Position numbers and translations under genes: made by a program | Shown here: in pieces, positions 1 to 13,000 of the stretch | How positions within the stretch are numbered: the stretch's first letter is position 1 | How the letters are laid out: each line of letters begins with the position of its first letter | Notes under the pieces: generated by a model | What the model was told of the DNA's origin: nothing | Databases searched by the model: none | Seen by the model: the letters and a program-made list of their open reading frames with translations, nothing else | NCBI RefSeq assembly: GCF_000003815.2 | Contig: NC_049989.1 | Span: 7,652,195-7,716,194, forward strand | Length of the DNA stretch: 64,000 nucleotides | Reading direction: 5' to 3' | Origin: Branchiostoma floridae | Lineage: Eukaryota; Chordata; Leptocardii; Amphioxiformes; Branchiostomatidae

Positions 1-743
1 TAAATCTTTCTTTCGGGCAACCCTGGAGTAAAGGACAAATCTATGCTAAAACTTTCATCAGTGTTTGAAGTATAGGATTTTGTGCTTCAAAGGATGTCTT
101 TTTCACCTGTGGAACGTTTAGTAGCGATTTAGTTGAAGATCGTGTACGCCAATGAAGTATAAGAAGACCAGAGAAGTGGTGAAATGGAAATACACATTAC
201 GGATACTGAACAAAGCCTAATATTTGTAGTAGACAACCGGTTTATATGGATATGCCTGGATTTACGTTGGTATCGATCCTATAGACTTTTTTTACTTCAA
301 TTCAAGGGATCAAAACTACAAAGGAGATGGGCTATATCCCACTAGTATTGTTACGCAAATGTAATCAGTAAAATATCTTAAGTCACTGCAAAGTCTAATC
401 CATATCAATCAATGCTTAAACCGTGCAAAGGCTAGCTCTTTCTTTCTTCTTTCTTTTCTACTGCTTAGCCCCCTTACGGGGATTAATAGCAGTGCGCATG
501 TTTGTTAGTAACAGGTGCTAGTGCCATACAAACATAGGGAAAACAAAGGCACAAAAAAAGCACACAACGGAACATAAACAACTGATCTGTGGGTGCAAAA
601 GACAAGACAAGTCTAGTAGAGGCAATAGTCTTTCAACAGCGGCTGGCACAAACCAAACAGGACAGATTGTCTGCTGAAACAATACAAGCTGCTATATACC
701 TCCAAGACATACAATCTCTTTATCATAACCAGCAGTAGGAGCC
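1..743. other. 5' flank of the NHL membrane gene
   Basis: No convincing coding exon is visible here. The stretch is the upstream flank and probable 5' UTR/promoter of the gene that starts at 744. I see no clear TATA box or CpG-rich block. Confidence 0.5.
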
Positions 744-3700
744 ATGGATGACAGACTCCAACCCGACTCCGCATCTAACCCTGCCACGAATGAGTACCTG
801 AAAACCGGTGTTACTCAACCAAGTTCGGGTGCTGAAACTATGGAAACTATCATCGGACAAGTTGACAATGATGGCGATTCCAGCGTCGCTAAACGATACA
901 TCTGTACGGAACATGACGATGGTGGCATGGATATTGCTGCTGGCGAAGAACAACAGCGACAGACATTTCTTAAACAGACCACTGTTGTCGACGTTCAGCT
1001 AGAATCATACGCAGACAATTGTCGAGATGACATGGCGGTTTCTATGACAGGTCAGGAAGAGGAAATCACAGAATGTGACGTGTCAGACAGAGAAGATGGT
1101 TATCCAGCCCCTGTTAGGGATAACAATGACATGGGTGACATTCAATGTACTTCAAGTCCACTCGAGCGACATTCAAAGTGCAAAGAGGATGCTCCAAACT
1201 CTTATCACATGTCCTTTGCGCCCCTCAATAAGAATTGTACAAAAATCGCGGACCCTAATCCGGCGATGTACGCCCGAAACGTCCAATACGCCAATTCGAA
1301 ATACCAGAAAAACGTCTGCGACCCGAATGAAATGTACGGGTCAGACATCCCTCCTGAACCTTACCGTGATGGCAAATGTCAGGAAAATGTCGAGGTTTCC
1401 AATGATTTGCCAACAACAAGTGATACTGTAGGCACGAACATCGAAACAGCGGATATAGCTGCCAGTTTTTCCGATGTGCTGAACGAGTCAAAAGTTGACC
1501 CTGAACCTGCCCACAGATCAGCCCACGTTTATTGCAATGATTCAACCACAACAAGTACCGTTTCAGCTGCGGACAGACAGATACATCATAGAGATGCCGG
1601 GGATGCCAATGTTGAAGCACCTGCTGTTTCCTCTGTCACCCAAAATCCACCGCACAAGCCAAACGTCCGCACTACATCCTACATCAAGCCGTACGCTGTA
1701 AGATATCAGGAAGACGGTGCAAATAACATGCCGTCAGCCGAACGCAATGATGCAGCTGAGAGGAATAAAACAGAAAGTACGACCCCAGAAGATAACATTC
1801 AACCATATGCTGTTGCATACATGTCTCATTATGACGCAGCGTATATTATAAGGGCAGGTTCAGGAGAGGCTGGAACTTTGAGTACCTCTATGAAAACAAA
1901 CAATAATGCCAACAGCAACAATGATACCGCGGCCGACTTGTCAGCTTGTAACTCACCCGAGAATGATGTCGGAAATGACAGCAACGCACGATATCTCCCG
2001 ACTAATCTTCAATCCAATCCGACAGTCATAGCTGACCCGACTTCCATGCGGAACGCCCTGGGCGCGAACCCGATGTACGCGCCTAACGTTCACCTAAACG
2101 AAGCTTACGGTAAGGTCAATACTTCTGTACATTGAAGAGAGAAGAATGCAATCCATAATCGCTATTTCTTGTCAATTTTGAGTTAATTATAAAGAAGATA
2201 ATGTGAAATATATACAATGCAACATATACAATTTAAAATCAATATTGATATGATTAATTTCTTTCTGAATAAGGCACTCAATAGACATGATTTCCTTCCT
2301 TTTGGGTATCTCCATTAAAAATGAAGATGTTGTTGCATGATGAAGTGCAAAAATGTTGATGATTGGATTGTCAACATTGTGACTGGTGTAAGTTAGTTAA
2401 AAGTGTATAAAACCAAGGGTAGATTATAAAATGTGAAATTCATTTGCATAATCAGAATATTTGATGGAGATATGAGGTCTCTTAACTCTTGTTTCCCGTG
2501 CTTTGTTTTCTTCTCCGCATCTTTGGTTGACGGGAGGTGTGCCATTTGTGTGCGATTTATCTAAAAGATGTGGAAAACTAATGCAATTTTTTGTGCTTCT
2601 GTAGGACATAGGAAAACTTTTTATTTAGATCGCGTGGCGATAAAAAAGGGTCTGTAGCACACAATCCTCCACCCATTAAGTAATTGTGGTGTTTGTGGTG
2701 TGGCTAAGGGGACCAGAGGCAAATCTAGACGAATCCATGTCAAGGATATTGATTTATAGCTGCAAAGGCACAGCCCCAGAAAAAACCCAAAAGTGTCATT
2801 TTAGCAAATAAGGCTATTGTGGCATTTGGTCATAAATTATGTAAATGAGTCCCTAATTTGCATTATTTGTGTGTGCGTGTGTGTTGTCTCAGCGGCTTGT
2901 GACAAATTGATGAAACAGGAGCTAGTTTTGATAAGTAATGAGGAAATAAATAGGACTATTGATCAATATCAATTTCGCAAAGGAAGATCTGATTTGCATA
3001 TTTGATAAGAAACTACCATCCGAAGGATCTGCTCGGAGATTACATACGGCATGTCAAAGTCCATACGAATGCAGCAAAGGGATCGTGAGATACAGCAGCG
3101 AACAACATCTAGGTTCCCGTTCAAGATCCAGGGTGGACTTTTATTTGATTCCAATGTAATGTACCCTTCACAATATTACTTTTTTCTCCATTGTTTTCAT
3201 GATCTGTTTGTTATTATGTATCATTTTAGGCTGGTGTAACGTAAACTGTCGGCGGCTGACGACCACTGCAGCCTGTGTGGTTATGTTTGTTATCTGTGGT
3301 ATATTTGCCGGGTTATATTTTACCGACTATCCGGAAGTTCAAAAGGCAAGCCGGCAACTTTTTTCCTAACGTGTCATATTCCTCTTCAGCACAAGTACCT
3401 AAAATGCACCCCATTATAACATTGTGACGATTGCGTAGAGCTTTATTTGCATTACCAAATGTAGAAATATCTAATGGCATATTTTCTAGGTACAGTTGAC
3501 AACAGTTGCATCTATGTTGTATCATTGGTCGTTGTCCTGAGTACATATTATTTTGTAAACAGCCGACATCAGCGTTTACCCCGGGTGACCCAGCCGATGA
3601 CATGTCAGGGTCGACTAAAGTGGCAGATCTTGTGTCAACATCCATGGTGAGCTCTCGTGTGACGTCAGTGATACTTATAAGAATAGATACATGTAATGTT

Positions 3701-6266
3701 ACAGATGTATTTGAAGACATACAATTGAAATCAGTTTTTATTAAAAACGGAAGGGACTACGTTACAAGACTGATAAATGAATAAATAAAAACATGAAAAA
3801 CAGTTAGGGAAGTGAACTACTTAAACAGATGCTTACTGAACACATTTCTGTTAAATTCCTTTCGAAATTACTTTGTAGTATATCAAAATCATCAGACAAA
3901 AAGCCAATTGGAATAATGCCGATTTCTATTATATTTCCATTGCACAAAAATAAGTATAAATGTCCAGTTTTACGTAAGTTTCGTTTTATTATGAAACCCC
4001 ACGGTATGACAAGCATAAAGTAAGCTTAGGATTCAGAAGTACACTTTCTAAGATCATTCTATTACAGGTAGAGACTCTGCACAGCTCAGTCCGGAGTTCC
4101 ACACTGCCATCAACGGTCTACAGCGAAAAAGGTAATTCACTTAATGCCAAAATAGGTAGGGTAAGATGCAGGGGTTCTACCTCCCTGACCACCACCAATG
4201 TTGTGATGATTCCAACTATCAAGTGACAAATTGGTGTAAGTTGTGCCTTCCCAGAAAAAAATATACACTGCAAGTTGAAAGGTTAACAACATTGCCTTCT
4301 GTGTACAACTTAAAAAGAACTCACTCAAACTTACACTGAGGACACCAAGCGCTTTTAGATTGACGGTGACATTTCTATCATCAATCAAATATGGAAGTCG
4401 TCCTTTTTCTACATAATCTATAATCATAATTATGTCTTGGGGTGGTGGGACTTTCGTGCATTGGTATCTATTAGTTGGGCTTGTTATGTGGCGCTGTTAG
4501 AATAAGAGTGCAGCGCCGCATTGTCCTTGTTATGTTATTTGTTCATGAACAAAAAAAGTGCCGACGACCCCATGCACATTTTCAACAAGGACGTTTCTAT
4601 ATGACTTCTTTGTTGTCACAAGGAGCTTTTATCTGATAAAAGCTCCTTGGTTGTCACCAACCCCATGTTATAACTTATACAGCACCACAAACAACAATGC
4701 CGATGACACCCTCCCACCAAACGGCGATGTCCCTCTACACAAGTGCACCAGTAACGAGAGTGAGCACCAATGGTGTTGTTACAACGGCATCATCAATCCA
4801 CACAGGTACGGGCTCGTCAAGAAAATGAAGGTCCTGTAAAACCCAAGCAGATTGAATCTAATACTAGTAACTGTGTGTGGGTGTAATATACGAGTATTGA
4901 AAAATCCATATACAATATGTTGATTTGTTTCTTTTTTACAAAAAAATAGACATATAATGAATTGACTGATTGAAGTTTTTCATTATCCACAGCTGAAAGT
5001 GATAAATTCCTTTTTAATGTCTTGTTTCTTTTACTTGACATATTTCACTGTGACAGGATTATCTTTAGTGTTTGGTGAATATGCATGTTATAATCTGTGT
5101 ATCGTTAGATACCATGGCCAATCATTCAAACTCAAGATGCGTGATATAACGTTAATAACCATTTAGTTTGGCAACCCAGATTGCAAAGTTGAAAGGATGA
5201 TGAACTCTCTCAGATAGATTTAAGTGTACGGGTTTGCGGATGGCCTCCTTCTAGGAAAGACGAATTTCCTTAGAGATGTGTCCTTTGGAGATCCGTGTGT
5301 TGCATTTTGCATCCCCGCTTCATTCCGCAGTTGACATTCGAAATTATAAAAATACTTAATGCTTTGTATTTTTGCAAGGCATTGCTCACAAAATATTCAT
5401 AGAAATAACAAATCCAAACTGTCTTGTATCTTTATCTCCTGACAGCAGAAAGTGTTGGTGACAACGTTAAGTCGGAGATCACCATCCGAAAGGAGGGATT
5501 CAACCCGGCAAAAGTTGCCGTGTCTGCTGACAATGAGATATTTGTCACTGATTCCTGCAGCTTTACATGCATGGGCGTGTCCAATGAGGGACGTGTCCAA
5601 GTCTTTAACATGAACGGCGTTTTTCTTCGCCTCTTTAAAACTGCAGTACCGGGTATCAATGACGTCATGGCGGCTAACGATCTTGCCTTTGACGGAAAAG
5701 GCTTTCTGTGGGTAGTAGGAATGATAGACTATGTACAGGTAGTGCAGTACAGTAGAGAAGGCTTGCCAATGGCCAAAATCGGGGTCAAGGTAGCTGCATT
5801 TAATCCAGCCATTGCGGTGGACACACGAAACAACGACATCGTTCTGAATTTGGATGACGACATATTCAAAATTCGACCAAAATTCGGCTCTGTGTACAAA
5901 ACTTTCAAATTGAATAATGAACACGGGCTTGGATACTTCACAGTTAGTAACACAGGGAATATCGTCGTTCCACTACAGACCACTGTAAGGGTGTACAGCA
6001 GTGATGGCCGTCCGCTTTTCAAATTCAAAGCCTCTGATATACGCAAGAACCAAATGTCTTCACTCGCAGGAATCTGTACAGACAGCTTAGGAAACATCCT
6101 AGTGGTAAACTGGGGAGATGAAAGGGTAGACATGTTCACAAGCAGTGGAGAATTTGTCCGAACAGTAGCAAATGTTAAGAGCCCTTCTAGCATCGCTTTA
6201 GGGCCGAACGGACAGTTGGTAGTAACCAGTTATTATCATAAATCGGTAACAATCTTTCCGCGCTAG
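744..6266 (+). CDS. Type II single-pass membrane protein with cytoplasmic Tyr motifs and extracellular NHL propeller
   Basis: Six exons join in frame: 744-2109, 3230-3345, 3563-3646, 4068-4131, 4683-4805, 5446-6266 (857 aa). The ATG follows a good Kozak context (gccATGG). Residues 1-456 are a disordered acidic cytoplasmic region with repeated Tyr motifs: NPAMYARNV, NPMYAPNVH, IKPYAVRY and IQPYAVAYMSHYDAAYI. Exon 2 gives basic residues (NCRRL), then a helix of about 20 residues (roughly 466-486), so a type II topology with no signal peptide. Exons 3-5 encode a Ser/Thr/Pro-rich stalk. The last exon (about residues 586-857) is an NHL-type beta-propeller, with repeats such as GRVQVFNMNGVFLRLF and ERVDMFTSSGEFVRTV. 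Intron 2 uses a GC donor (AAG|gcaagc). Failure to splice exon 1 would add eight residues and stop before the membrane helix. Function is unknown; a surface receptor or adhesion role is inference only. Confidence 0.85.
4620..4649. mobile_element. 30-bp palindromic insertion with 8-bp target duplication
   Basis: A near-perfect palindrome (AAGGAGCTTTTATC, then its complement) lies in intron 4 of the NHL gene, 33 bp before exon 5. It is flanked on both sides by GTTGTCAC. An 8-bp target duplication around a foldback is typical of hAT-like miniature elements; the family assignment is inference. Confidence 0.55.
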
Positions 6267-6427
6267 GTAATATTTCCATAATCATACTCCAAGAATGTTG
6301 GAGTTTGTTTGTCCCACTGCGTAGCATCAAATGGCCCCGGTACCTATCAGAAAAATGCTCGTAGGTGGAAATAACCTATGAATTACGATATCCGCATGTA
6401 CTGTGTGTGAAAAAAACTATGTATTAC

Positions 6428-8185
6428 TTACGGTCTGAGACAGTAGTACTCCCAGTCCTGGTACCCACACACCAGCGGCTTGCAGCAGGTGGGGCTGATG
6501 ACTTCACCATGGTGGAAGTACAGACCGCACTGCTTACCTTCCTTCAGACACTCCTGTTTGGGATACAAGAACAGCCGTTATATAGCCTGCCCTTTCTTTA
6601 ATACTAAATTCTTTGCTTAAGATTTGTAGGGCAAGAAATTTTGATAACCGTAGCAAAAAGTAGCGACAGAAACTAGGTCTTATTGTCTATGTAACTTTTT
6701 CCCTATCTTTCGTTTCATCTGGTAGTGTCCACTTTTGAGTTAACCGTCATGGCGTAACACATTACTTCTGTACCTTGTAGGCGGCAAAGACGGGATTATA
6801 CAACATACAATCTCCAGACTTGTAAAATATGTCTGTGGAGACACACGATTTGTGACTTTGATGTTCATACTACTACTACAGAATAGTTACATGAAAGATA
6901 CGTGGATTGCATGTGCACATATGAGATAAGTACCTTTCAGCACCGAAGGCAAGTCTTAGTTTACAAGTCTTTTATTCCGAGAAGTCATTTACTTGAAAGA
7001 GTTCCACACGACTTTGCTATCAGCAAAGTGCAGGAGAGGGAGTTGCGGATTTCGTTTTAAAACCGAGTCAAGCCAAGTCAAAGTTTACTTCGCAACAATT
7101 GCAACGGGTACAATGCATAGTAAGACAAAGTGGAATATATTGTATAATACGACTAGCTATATAGTAGGGTTGATCTAATACTGTAACAGTAGATGTAGAT
7201 TTAAGGCTTTACATATTGAAACCATGTAATGCTTGTTACCGTCCATGTAAGGGAAACGTGACATGTGCACAGCAGGTTGGATCTGATATTGAAGTCGGAA
7301 AGGATAGTGACACTGAAGTACATTCATACAGACATATTCATCTGTACCTTTGCGTGGGGGCTATTCTATGGTGTAAAACTCATGAGATTGACAGATGGCC
7401 ACATGATCTAAATAGGGGTGTAAGATGCCTGATAAGCTTGATTGGGCACTAATGGGGGCAGCTAATAGAGGGCAAGGACCCCACGTAGTCAACGTCATAA
7501 TGATGTTTCCGCCACCTTTGACTGCTGAGTGTGTTTCTGTCGACTGCTGCGATAACGACACCACGGGGTTGAACATTCGTATTGCACCGAAAATGACAAA
7601 TGTATGAAATTATCCGGTTGTTCAAGCTGTAGAATGTCTTAAAGTCACAAGAGTTTCGGACGGAGCTAAATAGTGACAAACTTTCTGTAACTCAGCCACG
7701 ATTCATTTGATAAGGCATATAAACGTATAGACGGTTTGCCGTGCCAAATAACCGTGATACGTTTTTTGGCAACTCACCCCCGAAGCAGCTGATTCCGCAC
7801 TTGCAAATGACAGATGGATACGACGTAGTTTCATATAACCATTTAATTCGTGGAGGGGCACTCCGTTACGCAGTGTTGAACATACCGATAGCATTGTACT
7901 TGTAGTTTGTCTCTCAAGCTATACTTTAGTTACACCTGCTATTGGTTTCTAATTCAGTATCTGTTCCTCTCAACCATCCGATACTGCTACTGTTGTACGT
8001 ACATCCACGAAAATCTTAAAGACAATCTTTAAGAAAACGTATTTTCTTACCTGCGGGCCTGGACTCTTCTGGTCCACCTCCGACATTGCCGAAACAACGC
8101 AGACAACGTTCAACACAACGAGACCACCGAGTAGCATCATGACAGCTGACATAGAGGACATCGCTGAACGTTTCCTCTCCAGCAA
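6428..8185 (-). CDS. Small secreted cysteine-rich peptide with knottin-like spacing
   Basis: Two exons on the minus strand: 8051-8185 (start and signal peptide; donor CAG|gtaag) and 6428-6553 (acceptor aaacag; stop at 6428-6430). Both junctions are phase 0. The first Met gives 45 residues in exon 1; an internal Met nine codons in (MSSMSAVMMLLGG) may be the real start because the TATA box is very close. The hydrophobic core ends in CVVSA, a good signal-peptidase site. The mature exon has 41 residues and six cysteines spaced C-x6-C-x13-CC-x4-C-x8-C, the order of an inhibitor cystine knot. That fold occurs in hormones, antimicrobial peptides, protease inhibitors and toxins, so no function is assigned. 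The gene is tail to tail with the NHL gene (about 160 bp apart). The 1.5-kb intron holds no further exon I could place. Confidence 0.7.
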
Positions 8186-8222
8186 GACGCTCGTGTTAAG
8201 GTTTCAAATAGTCGGCAGCAGT

Positions 8223-8230
8223 ACTTATAC
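8223..8230 (-). promoter_or_regulatory. TATA box of the cysteine-rich peptide gene
   Basis: The minus strand reads GTATAAGT about 38 bp upstream of the first ATG at 8185. With the usual 30-bp spacing the leader before that ATG would be only about 10-15 nt, which favours the second in-frame ATG. Confidence 0.5.
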
Positions 8231-10078
8231 CCGTCCGGCTGGATGAAAACATTCAGACTTCCTGCTTTTAGAGCTTTACGACGTCATACAGGGAGCTGAG
8301 ATTGGGCCCAGTGGAACTCGTTTTAACAGAACGCGACGTGTTCAAAAGGCGTTATAATGGGCGCAGGTGGTATTTGCGCTGAAACATTTGTCGAACTACA
8401 ATTAGAATATCTGGTTTGTGGTCTTGTAAACTGACGAAAAAAGGTTCGCACACATGCACCTCTTTGGAAAGTCAAAGTACACGTAATGTTGTGGACGAAC
8501 ATTTAGGGTTATTTTCTATTCTAAAACACCAGACAATGTCACATTTTGAGAAAGAAAAAGTTAATGAAAGCAATGAGGAAACAACATTTTCAAAAGCAGG
8601 ATACCTTAACTTTTAGCTAAGCCTCAGATGATGTATGTATGTTACACCTACCATTCATCTCATGCTGGCATACTTATTAAAACATTAATAATTCTAAGTG
8701 GTAAAATCTAATTGTGTTGCTTGATTATTTAATAACAGAAGACTGGGGTTCATAAATGTTGATCTACATTGCATCATAAATCGTATCATGCTGCATAGAG
8801 AACATGATGATCATTATTTGCATTCATTCTTTTCAAACTCCACATGAAAGCAGAGTGTTCCATTTTAGTGAGGAAGGCTTAAAATTTGTTTAGTGTCTTT
8901 TCTTAAACCAGCTGAATCTGTGACCAGAAACGATAACATGCATTGCTGACATTTGGCCATGAAATATCTGCAACATTTTTCAAAACAGATGAACTCAGAA
9001 TGATGCATAAGTGAGAGTAATCATCATAAACTAGGGAGTAATGGAAGGAACAAGTTGGCATTTATTCCTGTGGCTTAAATTATGTATATGTCAGAGTAGA
9101 GTGGTGAATGTGGCAATTCCATTACATTTGAGCATCAAAACATTTAAGAAACATGCCAAATGTAGGAAAAGTATGAGGCCTTTAACTCAAATTTTGATGT
9201 CATAAGTTTATAGGCAATACTGGCATGTATATGTCAGAGTAGAGTGGTGAATGTGGCAATTCCATCACGTTAGAGCATCAAAATATTTAAGGACCATGCC
9301 AAATGGGGGAAACTTATGAGGCCTTTAAAACAAATTTTGATGTCATAAGTTTATGGGCAATATTGGCATGTATATGTCTGGGTAGAGTGGTGAATGTGGC
9401 AGTTCCATTACTTTTGAGCACCAAAACATTTAATGCACATGCCAAATGTAGAAAAATTAGTAGGCTTTTAAGACATGTTGATGTCTCAAGTTTATAGGCA
9501 ACACTGCCTGACAATAATAGCAGAAAACAATGTCTACAAATACCAAAGGGTAGGTACAGATTTTTTATTTTCAGTCTTTCTAGATTTCTGCACAATCACA
9601 ACTTCCATATAAGAAGGGCAAATATCTTAAGTAGCTACATATACCCTTAAGCTGTTATAACTGTTCCTATGCTGTACAGTTACGCATTCTCGAATAACAC
9701 AAGGGCACACATTTTCAGTATAGTCATGAGCTGTTATAACTGCTGTGTGTATGAAGTTCCTATGTTGGCAGGATATAATCTCCAAGCGGGCCAATTATTT
9801 TCTCTGCCGGCTAAACTCCTTCCCCAGCTTATGATACTATCTTATGCCATGCAAGATCTGCTTGGAAATAAGGCAGGATATACATTCTTCCATATCAGAA
9901 AGCTACATATTTTGAGTACCTCTATATCAACTCATGAACTTTTATACTTGTTGTATGCTGAATGTATGAATTCCCTTTCTTCACAAGTTATATGTTCTTC
10001 CCTATCAGAAGGCTATATATTTTGAGTCTCCTCTCTATCAACCCATGAACTGTTCTAACTGTTGTGTGTATGAAGTTC
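8231..10078. other. Intergenic, repeat-bearing
   Basis: No coding exon is supported here. The interval separates the cysteine-rich peptide promoter from the 3' end of RFC2 and includes the RFC2 3' UTR. It contains two tandem repeat blocks, listed separately. Confidence 0.5.
9083..9505. repeat. Three tandem copies of a 143-bp unit
   Basis: Near-identical units begin at 9083, 9226 and 9369, each with tatatgtc followed by gtagagtggtgaatgtggca. Copies differ by scattered substitutions. No ORF is conserved across them. Confidence 0.8.
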
Positions 10079-10088
10079 CTATGTTGGT
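9726..10088. repeat. Duplicated segment reaching into the RFC2 stop codon
   Basis: The stretch tgtgtatgaagttcctatgt occurs near 9744 and again near 10065. A second related pair (tatcagaa, then gctacatatt or gctatatatt, then tttgag) lies near 9894 and 10006. The right copy contains the RFC2 stop codon, so part of the RFC2 3' end was duplicated downstream. Confidence 0.6.
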
Positions 10089-13000
10089 ATGTCTTCGGGA
10101 GGCACACTCTTCAGACACAGTCGAGCCAGGAGTCCCGAGAGCTGCAGGAGGGAGTCCACTCCTTGGACTATCCTCATGTGGGTGTAACCAATCTCCTGTG
10201 TGGGGAGGTAAGGCATGCATTGGAAATCTGGTAGTATTTCTGAGTTTCCAGTGGGACAACTCACTGTAAACTTAGGCCTAGGAAAAAATGTAGTTTTTCC
10301 TGTTTCCATCCTGAAAAAATAGGGCAGGTAGGTAGGTTTTTTTTTAATTCTTTGTTTTTTTAGACTCTGACCAAAACTCTAGTGATAAAATACAGGTTAT
10401 CAAAACTGGAATGCATGAGGATCCTTATACTTTCAATGTCAAACTTAAATTTTGTGCATGATGATTACAAATCTATGGATACATTTATCCTTCACTTTTT
10501 TACTTGAATAGGAGGCAGGCTGAGTAAAAATTCTAACTGGGAACTATGTGACTTTACTGCCAACCCCCAAAATAGAGTAGGGTCAACAGGTTTTTCTAGG
10601 GTAGGCTGGGAAACAGGAAAAAACATTTTTTCCCTTTGCCTCACCACATTTAAACAGCAAACTTAAAAATATCCCATACCTTTGACTTTCACTTTTCATG
10701 AAATTTGCTGCAAACAAAAATGAATCCACAGTATGGAAAGCCTTATTAGCTGGCTCAAGGTTCCAACTGATCATTAGTTTCAAAGTTGGCAATTAAAGGT
10801 CTAGACTTTCATGAACCCATTACACTTCAAACCTGGATGTACATTAATACTACCTACCTTAATAAACTCCAACTTAAGGTACTCGTGCATCTGGTAAGTC
10901 TTGCACACTCGGAAGATGTTGCCGATGATGTCTTCAGGTGAGTAGCCCATCTTCCACAGGTGTTTGAGGATCTTGTAGGCTTCGTCAATGTTGGCGTCCA
11001 CACAGTGGCCCAGCATCTCTTTCACCAGGAGTGGGTGGGGCTCGTCACAAACCTGCGGGTATTTCAACATTTCATTATCTCTTCAAAAGATGCCAAGACT
11101 GTAATTCATTCAGTAGAGTTGAGACGTATTGTTTGTTTGTTTGTGGTTTAACACACTCAGAAGCTAGATATGGATTATTATGATGGTATGTGGACAAAAT
11201 GTCAACATAACAAAGAGTATGTTACGGCCTCCCAGCAGACTTCTCTGGTACTGCAGGGGAATTTCTGGTTTTGGTATCTTATGTTCTGAACATGCTACGA
11301 TAGTGATATTAGACTAGCAGACAGCTTTTAATGCCAGGAGGACATGGCTCCTAGCAGCTTTTCTTGGTTCCAAATAACATGTTGCAAAAGTAGCTTTAGG
11401 AAATCAAACTACAAAATTGTAATGAGATTTAGACTTTTTTCATATTTGGAACTTTTGGTAGTCAAGAGGCTGAGTTGCAAGATTCATAATACAAACATAG
11501 TCTCAACATGAGAAAATACCACAGTCAAATATACATGTATCCCCAAATGCCAATACATAAAAGATACATAAAAGATATGATGATAGAACCCTGTAAATGT
11601 GGTTTCAGCATAAAAACTGTCTGGAGCCAATGAATGAGAAGTAGGACAGAAGATTCTAACCTTAAACACATTCTCACTGTTGACATATCCAAAGCCTGAC
11701 CATGTAGACTGTAAGTTGTTCAGTGCCTGGATGGAGTAACAGATACAATATTCAGGTGAAACTGTTAACATACTGAAGGAAAAACCTTAAAAACAGAAAT
11801 AACACATCAATAATAAGACATGATGTCTACAGTGTTCTGAACTACTTTGTCTGTTGTATATCATCACCACTTGCAAAAGCAACACTACAAACATCTCCAC
11901 ATTAAAATCAAAAGTACCAGGAATAAAAAAAAATCAATCATACTTTTAAAAAAAGAAGAGACTTTATATACTTCAATGTCATGCATAGACAAAGCTGATG
12001 TGTTATGTTGAAGGGCAATCATTTCATCATGATCAGCTAGCTTAACAATATAAATACTTCAGTAATGTATGTGTGAGGATCAGATCCCACCGCTACCACC
12101 ATCTGTAGTGTGTGGGCGAGTTAAGGTGGCGTTCAGACCTCCTCCTACATAATTATGTACCTGTCTCATGTCCCCCTGAGCTGTGAATATGACAGCCTCC
12201 AGCCCATCGTCTGTGTGTTCTACGTTCTCCTTCTCACACACGTACAACAGTCTCTCCAGGATCTGGTTATCAGTCAGCTTACTGTACCTCAGCACTGCAC
12301 AGCGCGACTGGATGGCCTCTGGGGTACAACATGGAGGGAAAAGACATGAATATGGCATTTACTGAGCTACAACCAGTCTGTTCGTTTACAACAGGTTCTT
12401 GTATTCTTACCACTAATTCATCTTGACCACAGCTGTCTTCAGGTACACTGTAACTGTAAATATACCTGCAAGGCTATGTAGATTCGATGATATGGATGAC
12501 ATCTTCTGGGAACCGGTACCCTAAAAATGATGTCATCCACAAACTCGATTCAACATGCCCTAATATTGTTTAGATACAGGTCCAGATCTAAAAGTAGTGT
12601 ACATATCTGTAACTGTGCCAGTACTAAAACTAAAACAATAGTGGGATAGTGGTTACCAATTTCAGGTGCACAGCCCTAAGGAAGAGTGCCAGAGGTTCTC
12701 ACCTATGATCTTATCTGAAGCGTTACAGGCCAGGGCAAAGCGGGTGGTTTTGGAATAGATCTCCATGGTTCTTCTCAGGGCCTGCTGGGCTCCATCTGTC
12801 ATACTGTGGGAGTAAGTTTGATTTGAAACAAGAGTCAGTCAATATAAGAAATCAACATATTACTCATAATTAGGTGCATTGTATGTGCAGCAGACTGATG
12901 ACAGTATCCATACTGCACATACCCAAACCTTCATGATCAAATAACAGGCCAAAGTCTGTTTCTGTAAAACCATTATCATACCAAAGGTGTCTCAGTGCAC

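Noticed and set aside
2110-2135. ORF 744-2135 as a complete soluble protein
   Set aside because: The final codons are intronic: a good donor at 2110 joins in phase with the membrane-helix exon.
3313-3720. 135-codon minus-strand ORF
   Set aside because: Overlaps two phase-consistent plus-strand exons of the NHL gene and has no family signal.
5397-6193. Long minus-strand ORFs opposite the NHL exon
   Set aside because: Antisense shadows of a well-supported coding exon.
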